64,000 bases of DNA from Bacteroides sp. GM023. GTDB taxonomy: Bacteria; Bacteroidota; Bacteroidia; Bacteroidales; Bacteroidaceae. The stretch spans positions 310,001 through 374,000 of the forward strand of contig NZ_JAAXGE010000002.1 in assembly GCF_014750685.1 (NCBI RefSeq). Direction: 5' to 3'. Within the stretch, counting starts at the first letter, position 1. Each line of letters begins with the position of its first letter. Made by a program: the position numbers and the translations under genes. Below the pieces are notes generated by a model. The model was not told the DNA's origin and did no database searches. It saw nothing but the letters and a program-made list of their open reading frames with translations. This document shows, piece by piece, positions 42,242 to 50,738 of this stretch.

Positions 42242-44599
42242 ATGAAGAAATTACTATGTGGACTCACCCTGTTCTTATCTGCCGGTAGCTTGTTTGCCGG
42301 CAGTAAGGACATATACAAAAAGACTTGGATTGACTTTAACAAAAATGGAGTAAAGGATGTATATGAAGACCCCACCGCTCCTATCGAAGCCCGTATCGCG
42401 GATTTACTTTCGCAGATGACACTGGAAGAGAAGACCTGCCAGATGGCTACTCTGTACGGTTCGGGACGGGTATTGAAGGATGCGTGGCCTACTGCGGGAT
42501 GGTCTGGGGAAATTTGGAAAGACGGTATCGGAAATATTGATGAACAGGCGAACGGACTGGGTAAGTTCGGTTCTGAAATCTCTTATCCGTATGCCAATAG
42601 TGTGAAGAACCGTCATGCTGTTCAGCGTTGGTTTGTAGAGCAGACACGGTTGGGTATTCCTGTTGATTTTACGAATGAGGGAATACGCGGATTATGCCAT
42701 GACCGTGCGACTATGTTCCCCGCTCAATGCGGGCAAGGTGCCACGTGGAACAAAAAGCTAATCCGGGAAATCGCGAAAGTCACTGCAGATGAGGCGAAAG
42801 CACTCGGATATACGAATATTTATTCTCCGATTTTAGACATTGCACAGGACCCTCGTTGGGGACGTGTCGTAGAGAGTTACGGGGAAGACCCTTATTTGGT
42901 GGGCGAACTGGGTAAACAAATGATTCTCGGTCTGCAAGCTGAAGGGCTTGTTGCTACTCCGAAGCATTTTGCCGTTTACAGTATTCCGGTTGGCGGACGT
43001 GACGGTGGTACCCGTACCGACCCGCATGTGGCTCCGCGCGAAATGAAAACGTTGTATTTGGAACCGTTCCGCAAAGGTATTCAGGAAGCGGGTGCATTGG
43101 GGGTTATGAGTTCTTACAATGACTATGACGGTGAACCGGTTTCGGGCAGTTATCATTTCCTTACGGAGATTCTGCGTCAGCAATGGGGATTCAAAGGATA
43201 TGTAGTTTCAGACAGTGAAGCGGTGGAATTTCTGCATACGAAGCATCGTATCACTCCTACCGAGGAAGAGATGACCGCGCAAGTAGTGAATGCAGGATTG
43301 AATATCCGCACGAACTTCACTCCGCCACAGGATTTTATTCTTCCGTTGCGTCGTGCTATCGGTGAAGGCAAAGTCTCTTTGCATACGCTCGACCAGCGTG
43401 TCGGCGAGATTCTCCGTGTCAAGTTTATGATGGGACTTTTTGATAATCCTTATCCCGGTGATGACCGTCGCCCGGAAGCGGTGGTACATAATGCCGCCCA
43501 TCAGGATGTATCCATGAGGGCTGCTTTGGAGTCTATCGTGCTTCTGAAAAACGATAAGGAGATGCTTCCATTATCAAAAAGCCTCAGCAAGATAGCTGTT
43601 ATTGGTCCGAATGCGGAAGAAGTGGAGGAACTGACTTGCAGATACGGTCCTGCCCATGCGCCTATCAAGACGGTGTATCAGGGAATCAAGGAATATCTGC
43701 CCGGTTCGGAAGTTCGGTATGCGAAGGGTTGTGATATTATTGATAAGTATTTTCCAGAAAGTGAATTGTACAATGTTCCGTTGGATGCACAGGAGCAGGC
43801 TATGATTGATGAAGCGGTAGAACTGGCTAAGAGTTCGGATGTTTCGATTCTTGTATTAGGCGGAAATGAAAAGACTGTCCGGGAAGAGTTCTCACGCACT
43901 AACCTCGATCTTTGCGGACGTCAACAGCAGTTGTTGGAAGCGGTATATGCAACGGGCAAACCTGTGGTACTGGTTATGGTGGACGGAAGAGCGGCTACTA
44001 TTAACTGGGCAAATAAGTATATCCCTGCAATCGTTCATGCCTGGTTCCCCGGCGAGTTTATGGGAGATGCCATTGCCAAAGTTCTTTTTGGAGATTACAA
44101 TCCGGGCGGTCGCCTTGCTGTTACTTTCCCGAAATCCGTAGGGCAAGTTCCATTTGCTTTCCCGTTCAAACCGGGTTCGGACTCTAAAGGTAAAGTACGT
44201 GTCGACGGTATGCTTTATCCTTTCGGATATGGGTTGAGTTACACGAACTTTAGTTATTCGGATTTGAAAATCTCGAAGCCTGTTATCGGTCCGCTGGAGA
44301 ATATCACTCTTTCATGTACCGTAAAGAATACAGGAAAAAGAGCGGGTGATGAAGTGGTTCAGCTTTATATCCGGGATGATTTCAGTAGTGTAACTACTTA
44401 TGACAAGGTACTGCGTGGCTTTGAACGTATTCATTTACAACCGGGAGAAGAGCAGACTGTCAGCTTCACTCTTACACCGCAGGACTTGGGATTGTGGGAT
44501 AAGAATAATCAATTCACCGTAGAACCGGGAAGTTTCTCGGTGATGGTGGGAGCTTCCTCTCAAGATACCCGGTTGAAGGGAAGTTTTGAGGTTCAATAA
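42242..44599 (+). CDS. GH3 beta-glucosidase-type enzyme, periplasmic
   Basis: The 785-residue protein has a plain signal peptide (about 1-20, SLFAGSKD) and no lipobox cysteine, so it should be periplasmic, unlike its upstream GH3 neighbour. Domains: barrel with YSPILDIAQDPRWGRVVESYGEDPYLVG and nucleophile Asp324 in VVSDSEAVEFLH; alpha/beta sandwich with SIVLLKNDKEMLPL and REEFSRTNLDLCGRQQQ; C-terminal fibronectin III-like domain (about 675-785). It would finish degradation of imported oligosaccharides. Last gene of the operon, followed by two hairpins. Confidence 0.93.
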   Translation: MKKLLCGLTLFLSAGSLFAGSKDIYKKTWIDFNKNGVKDVYEDPTAPIEARIADLLSQMTLEEKTCQMATLYGSGRVLKDAWPTAGWSGEIWKDGIGNIDEQANGLGKFGSEISYPYANSVKNRHAVQRWFVEQTRLGIPVDFTNEGIRGLCHDRATMFPAQCGQGATWNKKLIREIAKVTADEAKALGYTNIYSPILDIAQDPRWGRVVESYGEDPYLVGELGKQMILGLQAEGLVATPKHFAVYSIPVGGRDGGTRTDPHVAPREMKTLYLEPFRKGIQEAGALGVMSSYNDYDGEPVSGSYHFLTEILRQQWGFKGYVVSDSEAVEFLHTKHRITPTEEEMTAQVVNAGLNIRTNFTPPQDFILPLRRAIGEGKVSLHTLDQRVGEILRVKFMMGLFDNPYPGDDRRPEAVVHNAAHQDVSMRAALESIVLLKNDKEMLPLSKSLSKIAVIGPNAEEVEELTCRYGPAHAPIKTVYQGIKEYLPGSEVRYAKGCDIIDKYFPESELYNVPLDAQEQAMIDEAVELAKSSDVSILVLGGNEKTVREEFSRTNLDLCGRQQQLLEAVYATGKPVVLVMVDGRAATINWANKYIPAIVHAWFPGEFMGDAIAKVLFGDYNPGGRLAVTFPKSVGQVPFAFPFKPGSDSKGKVRVDGMLYPFGYGLSYTNFSYSDLKISKPVIGPLENITLSCTVKNTGKRAGDEVVQLYIRDDFSSVTTYDKVLRGFERIHLQPGEEQTVSFTLTPQDLGLWDKNNQFTVEPGSFSVMVGASSQDTRLKGSFEVQ

Positions 44600-44856
44600 A
44601 TTCAAATAAGTTATTAGCTGAATACATAGTAAAATGTTTCAGAAAGAACAAGAGATATTCCTTTACAATGCTATAAAAAGGAATATTCAGTAATAAAAAA
44701 CACAAGGCAACTAATTCATTACGAAATAGTTGCCTTGTCTGTATTTTTAAGCAGAGATATCTCTCGTGCACATTTATTCTATCAATAGGCTTTCAGTATT
44801 TATCAATGCAGAATACCTGCGAAACTTGAGTTATCCAGCAATCATCTATGGTAGTA
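44600..44856. terminator. Two hairpins between convergent GH3 and CotH genes
   Basis: The stem acaaggcaacta/tagttgccttgt (44702-44713 and 44727-44738, 12 bp perfect) is followed by CTGTATTTTT on the plus strand and GTTTTTTATT on the minus strand, so it can stop transcription from both sides. A second stem atattccttt/aaaggaatat (44655-44664 and 44677-44686) lies nearer GH3. No gene is seen in the rest of this 257-nt gap. Confidence 0.78.
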
Positions 44857-46623
44857 CTAGAGCCTGCTGACCTCACTATCTATATAGTTTGCCCTATTCT
44901 TCAACCAGTTTCTCAATTCTCCGACTTTGGTATTGAATGACTTAGTATTATCCCATAATGTACTATTTCTTTCCACAGATGGTTTAAGCATTGCAGCATA
45001 ATCATCTACATACTGCAACAATGCGTCCAGCTTATTATTCTTAAAATCTTGCCAGGTTTTCTTATATATCGCTTTCACACGGCTATCTTTAAGAAAGCGC
45101 TCAAAAAATGCTGTTCCAACGCCACCCATGCTGCTTGAGAATAGTGGTGTATTATAACGCCCAAAATGCTTATTCGTACCTTCATAATCATACGCCCAAT
45201 CGAAATCCCAAATCGGTCCCATCACATACTTGCCATTTCCTTCCTTATGGAGAAAAATGCTTTTAGGATGATTGATTTCCATATTATGCACTAGATTAAA
45301 AGTTATCAGATATTTGGCTACCGATTCAATATCAATCAAGTCAACGTATGTATTCCCTTCCAATGGCTCTTTAGCGAACTGCGTTTCAAATATATTAAAG
45401 TCTTTCTTCCAATATTCAAACTGTTCAGTAGTTAAATCAGGGTCTTTCACCATTACAGGGAGCTTGAATGTAGTCGATTTAAACTTCTGTTCTTCATCAA
45501 AATAAGAATCAAGTTCCCACATGACGCTATTGTTCTCATCTAGGTCTACACGATTTTCTTTAACTTCTATCTGCTCGGTCAGTAGATAAGAACCCTTATA
45601 TTTTCCATTCAGAACCACATCTACAGGTATCGCATGATTGGTAAAAGGAAGTTCCAGTAAACGCCCGATTTTAAAGGCTACTGAATTGAGCATTAATGTA
45701 GGGTCTAAATGATTCGCCAACAACACATAGTTCTTTGCTTTTCCAAAGCCGCAAACTTCTGTTTTCTTATCTAGTTTCAATCGATAGGGCTTTTTAGGAT
45801 ATCCCCAAGTTGAATTGCCACGTCCTTTTACTTCAGTTTTCCCCGTATAATCCTCATATACACCTTTACCGCTGACTGTTAAAGTGGCGTCCAAATAATA
45901 ATCTTTGCTTGGTATTTCTGATATAGAGGGGTCTGCCGTAGTAATAGTCAATTCAGGAATAGCCGATAATAGGAATTCAGCCTTTACTGTATATTGATAA
46001 GTCTCTCCATTCGGCATTATAAACTGATAAGTTACAGGAGATGAAAAATCATTCTTTGTCATTCCACTTTTTTGTTCAACATCATTCACCAACACTTTCA
46101 CAGCATTCGTGGTAAAGGTAGGAATGAGCTCGGATTGTGAGAAGTTGACAAGGGGAATTATACTTCCTTCTCCGATAGAAGATGAAACATCAGCAGCCAG
46201 GAATGTATTATTCTTTTTCAAAAAACGGAAAGCGGAAAGCACACTGGTATCATTCAACGTGACTTTCACTGTATATTGTTGTTTACTCCCATCTTCTGCT
46301 TCCACTGTAAAAACCAAAGGTTGGGAATAATCATTCGAGGTAATTCCCGATTCCTGCTCAACACCATTTACCGTAACTGACTTTCCATTATATTCGAATA
46401 TGGCAACCAATGACTTCAAATCATCATATTTATCTAATGGCAAAGTTATCACACTCTCCTGAATAGAGGCTTCTACATCATTTGCAATCTTACCTTGATT
46501 ATCACCTTTCAGAATAGAAAAGCTAATCAACTGCTTCGGAGCAGGAAGGGTAGAATCTTCGTCTTTACAACCGGAGAATAGTAAGAGAATAGTTACTATA
46601 ATTCCTAAAGTCTTGTTTAACAT
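44857..46623 (-). CDS. CotH-family kinase-like surface lipoprotein with two tandem N-terminal beta repeats
   Basis: The 588-residue lipoprotein (FSGC19 followed by KDED, a surface-export signal) has two tandem repeats (about 32-122 and 128-217) that share the pattern VNxVEQxSGxTxNDxSxPxxxxxxxxxGxxxQYTVK, like DUF5018-type modules. The C-terminal part (about 225-588) is a CotH kinase fold: TEVKGRGNSTWGYPKKPYRL, NYVLLANHLDPTLMLNSVAF, VDVVLNGKYKGSYLLTEQIEV and the metal-binding GPIWDFDWAYDYEG. Bacillus CotH phosphorylates spore-coat proteins using ATP; activity of Bacteroides surface members is unknown. Downstream of cysK but separated by a terminator. Confidence 0.85.
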   Translation of the reverse strand: MLNKTLGIIVTILLLFSGCKDEDSTLPAPKQLISFSILKGDNQGKIANDVEASIQESVITLPLDKYDDLKSLVAIFEYNGKSVTVNGVEQESGITSNDYSQPLVFTVEAEDGSKQQYTVKVTLNDTSVLSAFRFLKKNNTFLAADVSSSIGEGSIIPLVNFSQSELIPTFTTNAVKVLVNDVEQKSGMTKNDFSSPVTYQFIMPNGETYQYTVKAEFLLSAIPELTITTADPSISEIPSKDYYLDATLTVSGKGVYEDYTGKTEVKGRGNSTWGYPKKPYRLKLDKKTEVCGFGKAKNYVLLANHLDPTLMLNSVAFKIGRLLELPFTNHAIPVDVVLNGKYKGSYLLTEQIEVKENRVDLDENNSVMWELDSYFDEEQKFKSTTFKLPVMVKDPDLTTEQFEYWKKDFNIFETQFAKEPLEGNTYVDLIDIESVAKYLITFNLVHNMEINHPKSIFLHKEGNGKYVMGPIWDFDWAYDYEGTNKHFGRYNTPLFSSSMGGVGTAFFERFLKDSRVKAIYKKTWQDFKNNKLDALLQYVDDYAAMLKPSVERNSTLWDNTKSFNTKVGELRNWLKNRANYIDSEVSRL

Positions 46624-46637
46624 AGCATTAAATAAAA

Positions 46638-46677
46638 ATGGTTACTTGGCAAATATACGACTTTGCCAAGTAACCAT
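46638..46677 (-). terminator. cysK terminator overlapping a CotH -7 element
   Basis: Perfect 16-bp stem (atggttacttggcaaa at 46638-46653 with 46662-46677, 8-nt loop), followed on the minus strand by TTTTATTT. It ends cysK transcription 40 nt after its stop. The minus-strand sequence TATATTTG (46657-46650), a perfect -7 motif, lies in the loop and arm and would start CotH transcription about 20 nt before its ATG. Confidence 0.72.
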
Positions 46678-46716
46678 AGGATTATTCTCTCTCTTTTTTT
46701 CTTAAAAGTATCTTAA

Positions 46717-47664
46717 TTATAAAGGATATTCCTCAAAAGCGTATAAGATGGTAGACAAATAACGTTCTCCCGTATCGGGCAATAATGCTACAATCATCTT
46801 TCCTTCATTTTCGGGACGCTTGGCAAGTTCCGTAGCAGCATATACGGCTGCTCCTGAAGAGATACCTACCAATAAACCTTCCTGCTTTGCCAGTTCGCGG
46901 CTTGTACGGATAGCTTCATCATTCTGTACCTGGATAATTTCATCTACAATAGAAGCCTTATATGTCTTCGGTACAAAACCTGCACCGATGCCCTGAATCT
47001 TATGCGGTCCGGGCTTTCCACCGGACAACACCGGAGAGTCAGAAGGTTCTACCGCTACTATTTTGATACTCGGGTCACGCATCTTCAGCGCTTCGCCTAC
47101 ACCGCTAACAGTCCCGCCAGTACCTACTCCGGCTACAAAGATATCGACTTTCCCCTCGGTATCTCTCCATATTTCCAGGCCGGTTGTGCGTAAATGCATG
47201 GCGGGGTTAGCAGGATTCTCAAACTGCTGCAAGATAACAGAACCCGGAGTAGCTGCTTTCAATTCTTCCGCTTTGGCTATGGCTCCTTTCATTCCGTCCG
47301 CGCCGGGAGTCAGAACTAATTCCGCACCCAGGGCTTTCAGAAGATTACGACGTTCAACGCTCATCGTATCAGGCATAGTCAATATCAGTTTATAACCTTT
47401 GACAGCAGCTACAAATGCCAGTCCTACACCGGTATTCCCGCTAGTCGGCTCAATAATGGTAGCTCCCGGCTGCAAAACGCCTTTTACCTCGGCATCTTCA
47501 ACCATTGCCAATGCTATACGGTCCTTCACACTTCCCGCCGGATTGAAAGATTCCAGTTTCACTACCAAACGGGCTTTCAAATTATGACTCTTATTATAAT
47601 TTCCCAGTTCCAACAACGGAGTGTTACCTACCAAATCCGTCAATTTTCTTGCTATCTTTTCCAT
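46717..47664 (-). CDS. cysK: Cysteine synthase A (O-acetylserine sulfhydrylase)
   Basis: The 315-residue PLP enzyme makes cysteine from O-acetylserine and sulfide. PLP lysine is Lys47 in [23 protein letters not shown] binds substrate, [11 protein letters not shown] binds the PLP phosphate, and [11 protein letters not shown] closes the active site. Length and motifs are complete for CysK rather than CysM. The gene stands alone between a CotH gene and the polyuronate PUL, with its own promoter and an upstream palindrome. Confidence 0.96.
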   Translation of the reverse strand: MEKIARKLTDLVGNTPLLELGNYNKSHNLKARLVVKLESFNPAGSVKDRIALAMVEDAEVKGVLQPGATIIEPTSGNTGVGLAFVAAVKGYKLILTMPDTMSVERRNLLKALGAELVLTPGADGMKGAIAKAEELKAATPGSVILQQFENPANPAMHLRTTGLEIWRDTEGKVDIFVAGVGTGGTVSGVGEALKMRDPSIKIVAVEPSDSPVLSGGKPGPHKIQGIGAGFVPKTYKASIVDEIIQVQNDEAIRTSRELAKQEGLLVGISSGAAVYAATELAKRPENEGKMIVALLPDTGERYLSTILYAFEEYPL

Positions 47665-47701
47665 ATATATCTGTTTTAATTTCTCTTGTTTTAATATAGT
47701 A

Positions 47702-47732
47702 CAAAGATAGGGCGGATTCTGTTCAGAGTAAA
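47702..47732 (-). promoter_or_regulatory. cysK promoter
   Basis: On the minus strand TTTA (47732-47729) is separated by 19 nt from TATCTTTG (47709-47702), a perfect TAnnTTTG. The ATG of cysK is 37 nt further on. The 16-bp palindrome at 47733-47748 directly abuts the -33 element. Confidence 0.68.
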
Positions 47733-47766
47733 TACCACATATGTGGTAAATTCATACCACATATGT
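47733..47766. promoter_or_regulatory. Palindromic operator pair upstream of cysK, 22 nt apart
   Basis: TACCACATATGTGGTA (47733-47748) is a perfect 16-bp palindrome; TACCACATATGT repeats at 47755-47766, exactly 22 nt away. The site abuts the cysK -33 element on its upstream side, where a class II activator or a repressor would bind. It could instead be a two-unit relative of the 22-nt-period arrays elsewhere in the window. Confidence 0.6.
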
Positions 47767-47776
47767 CTGACTAAAA

Positions 47777-48583
47777 TTACTTACTCATCTGTTTTTTGAT
47801 ATAATTGACCATAAACAGACAACCGGGCGCACACATACTTCCATGATTAAAGCCCTGCAATTCATGCAAGTAAACCTTATCGTTGCCTATGCTGCGAAGT
47901 ACGGCGTACAAATGGGCATTTTCTTCATAACGGGCAGCCAATTCCTGATTCCGGTCACCTGTAATTAAGTAGATAGGTGGTGTTCCCGGGCGTGCATTAG
48001 ATAGTGGGGCAAACTGGTCGATAACAGGTATTCCTTCTTTCAGTTTCCGTTCGCTACGAATCGTATAATGTGTCACTGTCTGCCCGCTCAACGGAAACCA
48101 GGCGGCAACTTTATCCGCATCTACCTGATACTTTTGAAGATAATCTTTATCCAGCGCCAACATTAAAGCCAAGTAACCACCAGCAGAATGACCGGATACA
48201 TAAATCTTATCCGGGCTACCGCCATACTGGCTTATATGTCTGAATGCCCATGCCACAGCTTCGGCAGCATCTTCGATATAAGCCGGATTAGTGGCACGCG
48301 GGCTTAACCGATAGTTGACTGTTACCACAGCGAATCCCTGTTCTCTTAGTTCTTTGGGAATATGCTTACTCCCACCCGTCAGCCCACCACCATGAAACCA
48401 AACAATTGTTGGAAAGTCCTTGATACCTTCCGGGTAGTAAATATCCAGTTTGCAACGTTCCTGACGATAGGCATCCGTTTCATTTTCCAAAAGATAAGAA
48501 ATGTCTTTCTTGTCTTTATAAATCGTTTGTGCTGACAGTGACACAACACAGGCTAGTAATAGAAGAAGGATTCGAGTTCTCAT
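47777..48583 (-). CDS. Alpha/beta-hydrolase esterase (BD-FAE/acetylesterase-like)
   Basis: A 268-residue hydrolase with signal peptide (about 1-20, VVSLSAQTIY). The oxyanion motif WFHGGGLTGG, nucleophile elbow GHSAGGYLALM, acid in ITGDRNQEL and His in GFNHGSM are all present, so it should be active. This group de-esterifies carbohydrates or small acyl esters in the periplasm. It is the last gene of the polyuronate PUL on the minus strand, 241 nt after the PF14099 gene and just before cysK; removal of O-acetyl groups from uronate oligomers is the likely role. Confidence 0.85.
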   Translation of the reverse strand: MRTRILLLLLACVVSLSAQTIYKDKKDISYLLENETDAYRQERCKLDIYYPEGIKDFPTIVWFHGGGLTGGSKHIPKELREQGFAVVTVNYRLSPRATNPAYIEDAAEAVAWAFRHISQYGGSPDKIYVSGHSAGGYLALMLALDKDYLQKYQVDADKVAAWFPLSGQTVTHYTIRSERKLKEGIPVIDQFAPLSNARPGTPPIYLITGDRNQELAARYEENAHLYAVLRSIGNDKVYLHELQGFNHGSMCAPGCLFMVNYIKKQMSK

Positions 48584-48588
48584 ATAGT

Positions 48589-48824
48589 TTAAATATTAGT
48601 ATTCTTTCGTTTCATGGCCGGACTATCCGGCATAAAATCAGCCGTATGGACAAAATTATGTACATCTTTTGTATCACGCAAATAATCGACTGTAAATTTC
48701 CATAGATAAAAAAAGTTCCCCCATCCGAAAATATACCCGGAAGTATATTTCAGACAGGAGAATCCACCATAATAGACAAAACTAACCGTCTGTCCCTCTC
48801 TTATGTTTTCTTTAAAATCTCTCT
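48589..48824 (-). pseudogene. Open frame without a start codon, possible gene remnant
   Basis: Past the stop of the PF14099 gene, the minus strand keeps an open frame of about 75 further codons to a TAA at 48591-48589, six nt before the esterase ATG. It includes protein-like segments such as GWGNFFYLWKFTVDYLRD and NFVHTADFMPDSPAMKRK. The frame opens at a TGA inside the PF14099 gene and has no ATG, GTG or TTG before the late Met, so it cannot be an intact gene. I do not recognise it; it may be a decayed 3' end or chance. Confidence 0.3.
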
Positions 48825-49712
48825 CTAAAGTTTCTTGATGGAGAAATCGGCAAAACGGATTTCCTCATCGCGCAACTGGTCTTGCCAACTCCGGTTCTCG
48901 CCCAAATAACGGTAGATGCCCCATTTGGGACGAAGTCCCGTACAGTCTGTGCGCCACATATCCATCTTTTCAGGAGCGAGTTTTAAAAGAACTTTTCCGT
49001 CTTTGATACGCGTGATGGTTACTTCATAAGAGCCGTTCTCGCCGAAACAGGCTTTTTCTTCCACCTCTACCCAGTTGCCGAGAAAGTCTGCAAGGTCTGT
49101 ACTGGCAAGAGTGGTAGTGCCTTCACCGCGCTTATCATAGCGTACCCGCAGTTGCTGACCGCCTTTGCTGTTGGAATAAGCAGTCAGGGTGATAAGCGGA
49201 GAACCGACATCTGCCGTGCCCGACGAATTATCAATGCCTTTCAACTGGTGAAGATGGGAGAATTTGGTCGTCGTCTGAAATCCTGTCGGCAAACAGAATT
49301 TCCAACGGAATACCATAGTCTCTCCGTTTTGTCCGACAAGGTTTTTGGGTGATTTGTTATCCGTCTTTATCTCATTACGCTGACGGTCGGTGATATTTGC
49401 CAGTCCACGGTCATCATCTATCGCAACATGAATAAAGAAAGCAAAGACGTACTTATTCAACAGGTTATCATGTACCTGCTGAATATGCTGAAAATGCGCG
49501 GTCTTATGTTCACGCGAGGAATCGGGAGCTTCATGGTTATAGCCCGAACGTTTAATCAGATCATACGTTTTTGTGCTATTGCCGTCGGCAATCAATGTGC
49601 CGTCCACCTGTTGTTCCGGCTTCGGCTGTTCTTTCTCGTCTATCACTTCCGACGAACTGTTGGAGCAGGCGATAAAAGCAAAAAGGGCTAAGAATAAGAT
49701 TCCTTTTCTCAT
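48825..49712 (-). CDS. PF14099-type polysaccharide lyase-like lipoprotein
   Basis: The 295-residue lipoprotein (FIAC lipobox) matches the jelly-roll family that holds heparin lyase I and PL20 glucuronan lyases: TYDLIKRSGYNHEAPD at the start, FIHVAIDDDRG, TDRQRNEIKTDNKSPKNL, ETMVFRWKFCLPTGFQ, FSHLHQLKG and the C-terminal PKWGIYRYLGENR, where conserved His, Arg and Tyr residues line the groove. It is probably a polyuronate lyase or a binding protein derived from one. It lies 6 nt after an esterase gene in the alginate-type PUL. CAZy family and activity are uncertain. Confidence 0.75.
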   Translation of the reverse strand: MRKGILFLALFAFIACSNSSSEVIDEKEQPKPEQQVDGTLIADGNSTKTYDLIKRSGYNHEAPDSSREHKTAHFQHIQQVHDNLLNKYVFAFFIHVAIDDDRGLANITDRQRNEIKTDNKSPKNLVGQNGETMVFRWKFCLPTGFQTTTKFSHLHQLKGIDNSSGTADVGSPLITLTAYSNSKGGQQLRVRYDKRGEGTTTLASTDLADFLGNWVEVEEKACFGENGSYEVTITRIKDGKVLLKLAPEKMDMWRTDCTGLRPKWGIYRYLGENRSWQDQLRDEEIRFADFSIKKL

Positions 49713-49718
49713 TTGGAT

Positions 49719-50708
49719 TTATTTAATATGATTGGTCAGGAAATCTACCGACTTGAAGAAAATCTCTTCCATTTTATCAGAAGTTTTTGAACTGACATTA
49801 TGGTCATAATATTCATACTTCAACAGGTCACAGACTCCTCCTTTTTTCTTCAAGGCGGATGCGAACATTTCACTCTGCTCACACTCTACCGTAACATCGC
49901 ATGTGCCACATACCAACATGGAAGCAGGAACATTCTTCTTCGGAATCAGATTGACCGGAGATGCTTCACGAAGCACTTTCGGAGCCCGGTCACAGAAATA
50001 CGCGATGCGTTGAGGATCTTTCGTCTTCATGGTGATAGCAGCCTTTTCCAAATCATAAATACCGGAATAGCCGACAAAAGCCTTCGTTCCGGGAACGGTC
50101 ATTGCAGCCACCGCAGCCAAATGCGCACCGGCAGAAGTACCCAGGAATCCGAAGCAATCAGGGTTGATATTCAACTCTGCCGCATGTTCACGAACATACT
50201 TCACTGCGTCCAAAATATCCTGGATAGAGACTTTCACAGTCGCATCGGATTGCGGAGCCAATGTGTAGGAGACACGTACGCCCGTAATCCCTTTTTGTTT
50301 CGCCAAATACTGGGACAAAGACCGGGACGAACCGTTATTGCCCCGTGCCCATCCGCCACCGTGGATGTAAACCACAAAAGGAGCAGGTTTATCTGTCTCT
50401 GCAAAGTCTACTGTGAGTGTCAGTTCATAATCCTTATGTTTCTTGTAAACAATGTCCTTGGTGGTTACTCCTTTGTAGTCCTTGCTTTTCAGACGGTCTG
50501 CCTGATAGGTATAGGGAACCATCACATCGGGAATGGTATTCACATCAATGAACTTTGCATATTTCTTTGCATACAGCAACGAATAAGAACCGTCATCGTT
50601 CTGCGTCATCTTCATGCCATAGCGGTTGGAGAATTGCTGCGGTTGAGCTTCTTGCGCAATGCAGAGAAGCGGCAGCATACACAAACAAAAAATCAGTTTC
50701 AATTTCAT
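49719..50708 (-). CDS. Alpha/beta-hydrolase esterase, probable carbohydrate deacetylase
   Basis: The 329-residue protein has a signal peptide (about 1-18, PLLCIAQEAQ), about 65 residues of N-terminal extension, then an alpha/beta-hydrolase domain with YIHGGGWARGN, nucleophile Ser in GTSAGAHLAAVA, acid in GTCDVTVE and His in YYDHNVS. It resembles bifunctional acetyl/feruloyl esterases and other PUL deacetylases. It sits between PL38 and the PF14099 gene with gaps of 30 and 6 nt. A second esterase follows downstream, suggesting an esterified substrate. Confidence 0.85.
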   Translation of the reverse strand: MKLKLIFCLCMLPLLCIAQEAQPQQFSNRYGMKMTQNDDGSYSLLYAKKYAKFIDVNTIPDVMVPYTYQADRLKSKDYKGVTTKDIVYKKHKDYELTLTVDFAETDKPAPFVVYIHGGGWARGNNGSSRSLSQYLAKQKGITGVRVSYTLAPQSDATVKVSIQDILDAVKYVREHAAELNINPDCFGFLGTSAGAHLAAVAAMTVPGTKAFVGYSGIYDLEKAAITMKTKDPQRIAYFCDRAPKVLREASPVNLIPKKNVPASMLVCGTCDVTVECEQSEMFASALKKKGGVCDLLKYEYYDHNVSSKTSDKMEEIFFKSVDFLTNHIK

Positions 50709-50738
50709 GTTATCACGTTATATTAGGTGAGGATAATT

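Noticed and set aside
47690..47776. Riboswitch upstream of cysK
   Set aside because: The palindrome lies upstream of the predicted transcription start, so it would act as DNA rather than leader RNA.
49800..50726. 308-codon plus-strand open frame opposite the esterase
   Set aside because: It mirrors the esterase codons and contains no recognisable domain, while the opposite strand has a complete catalytic triad.
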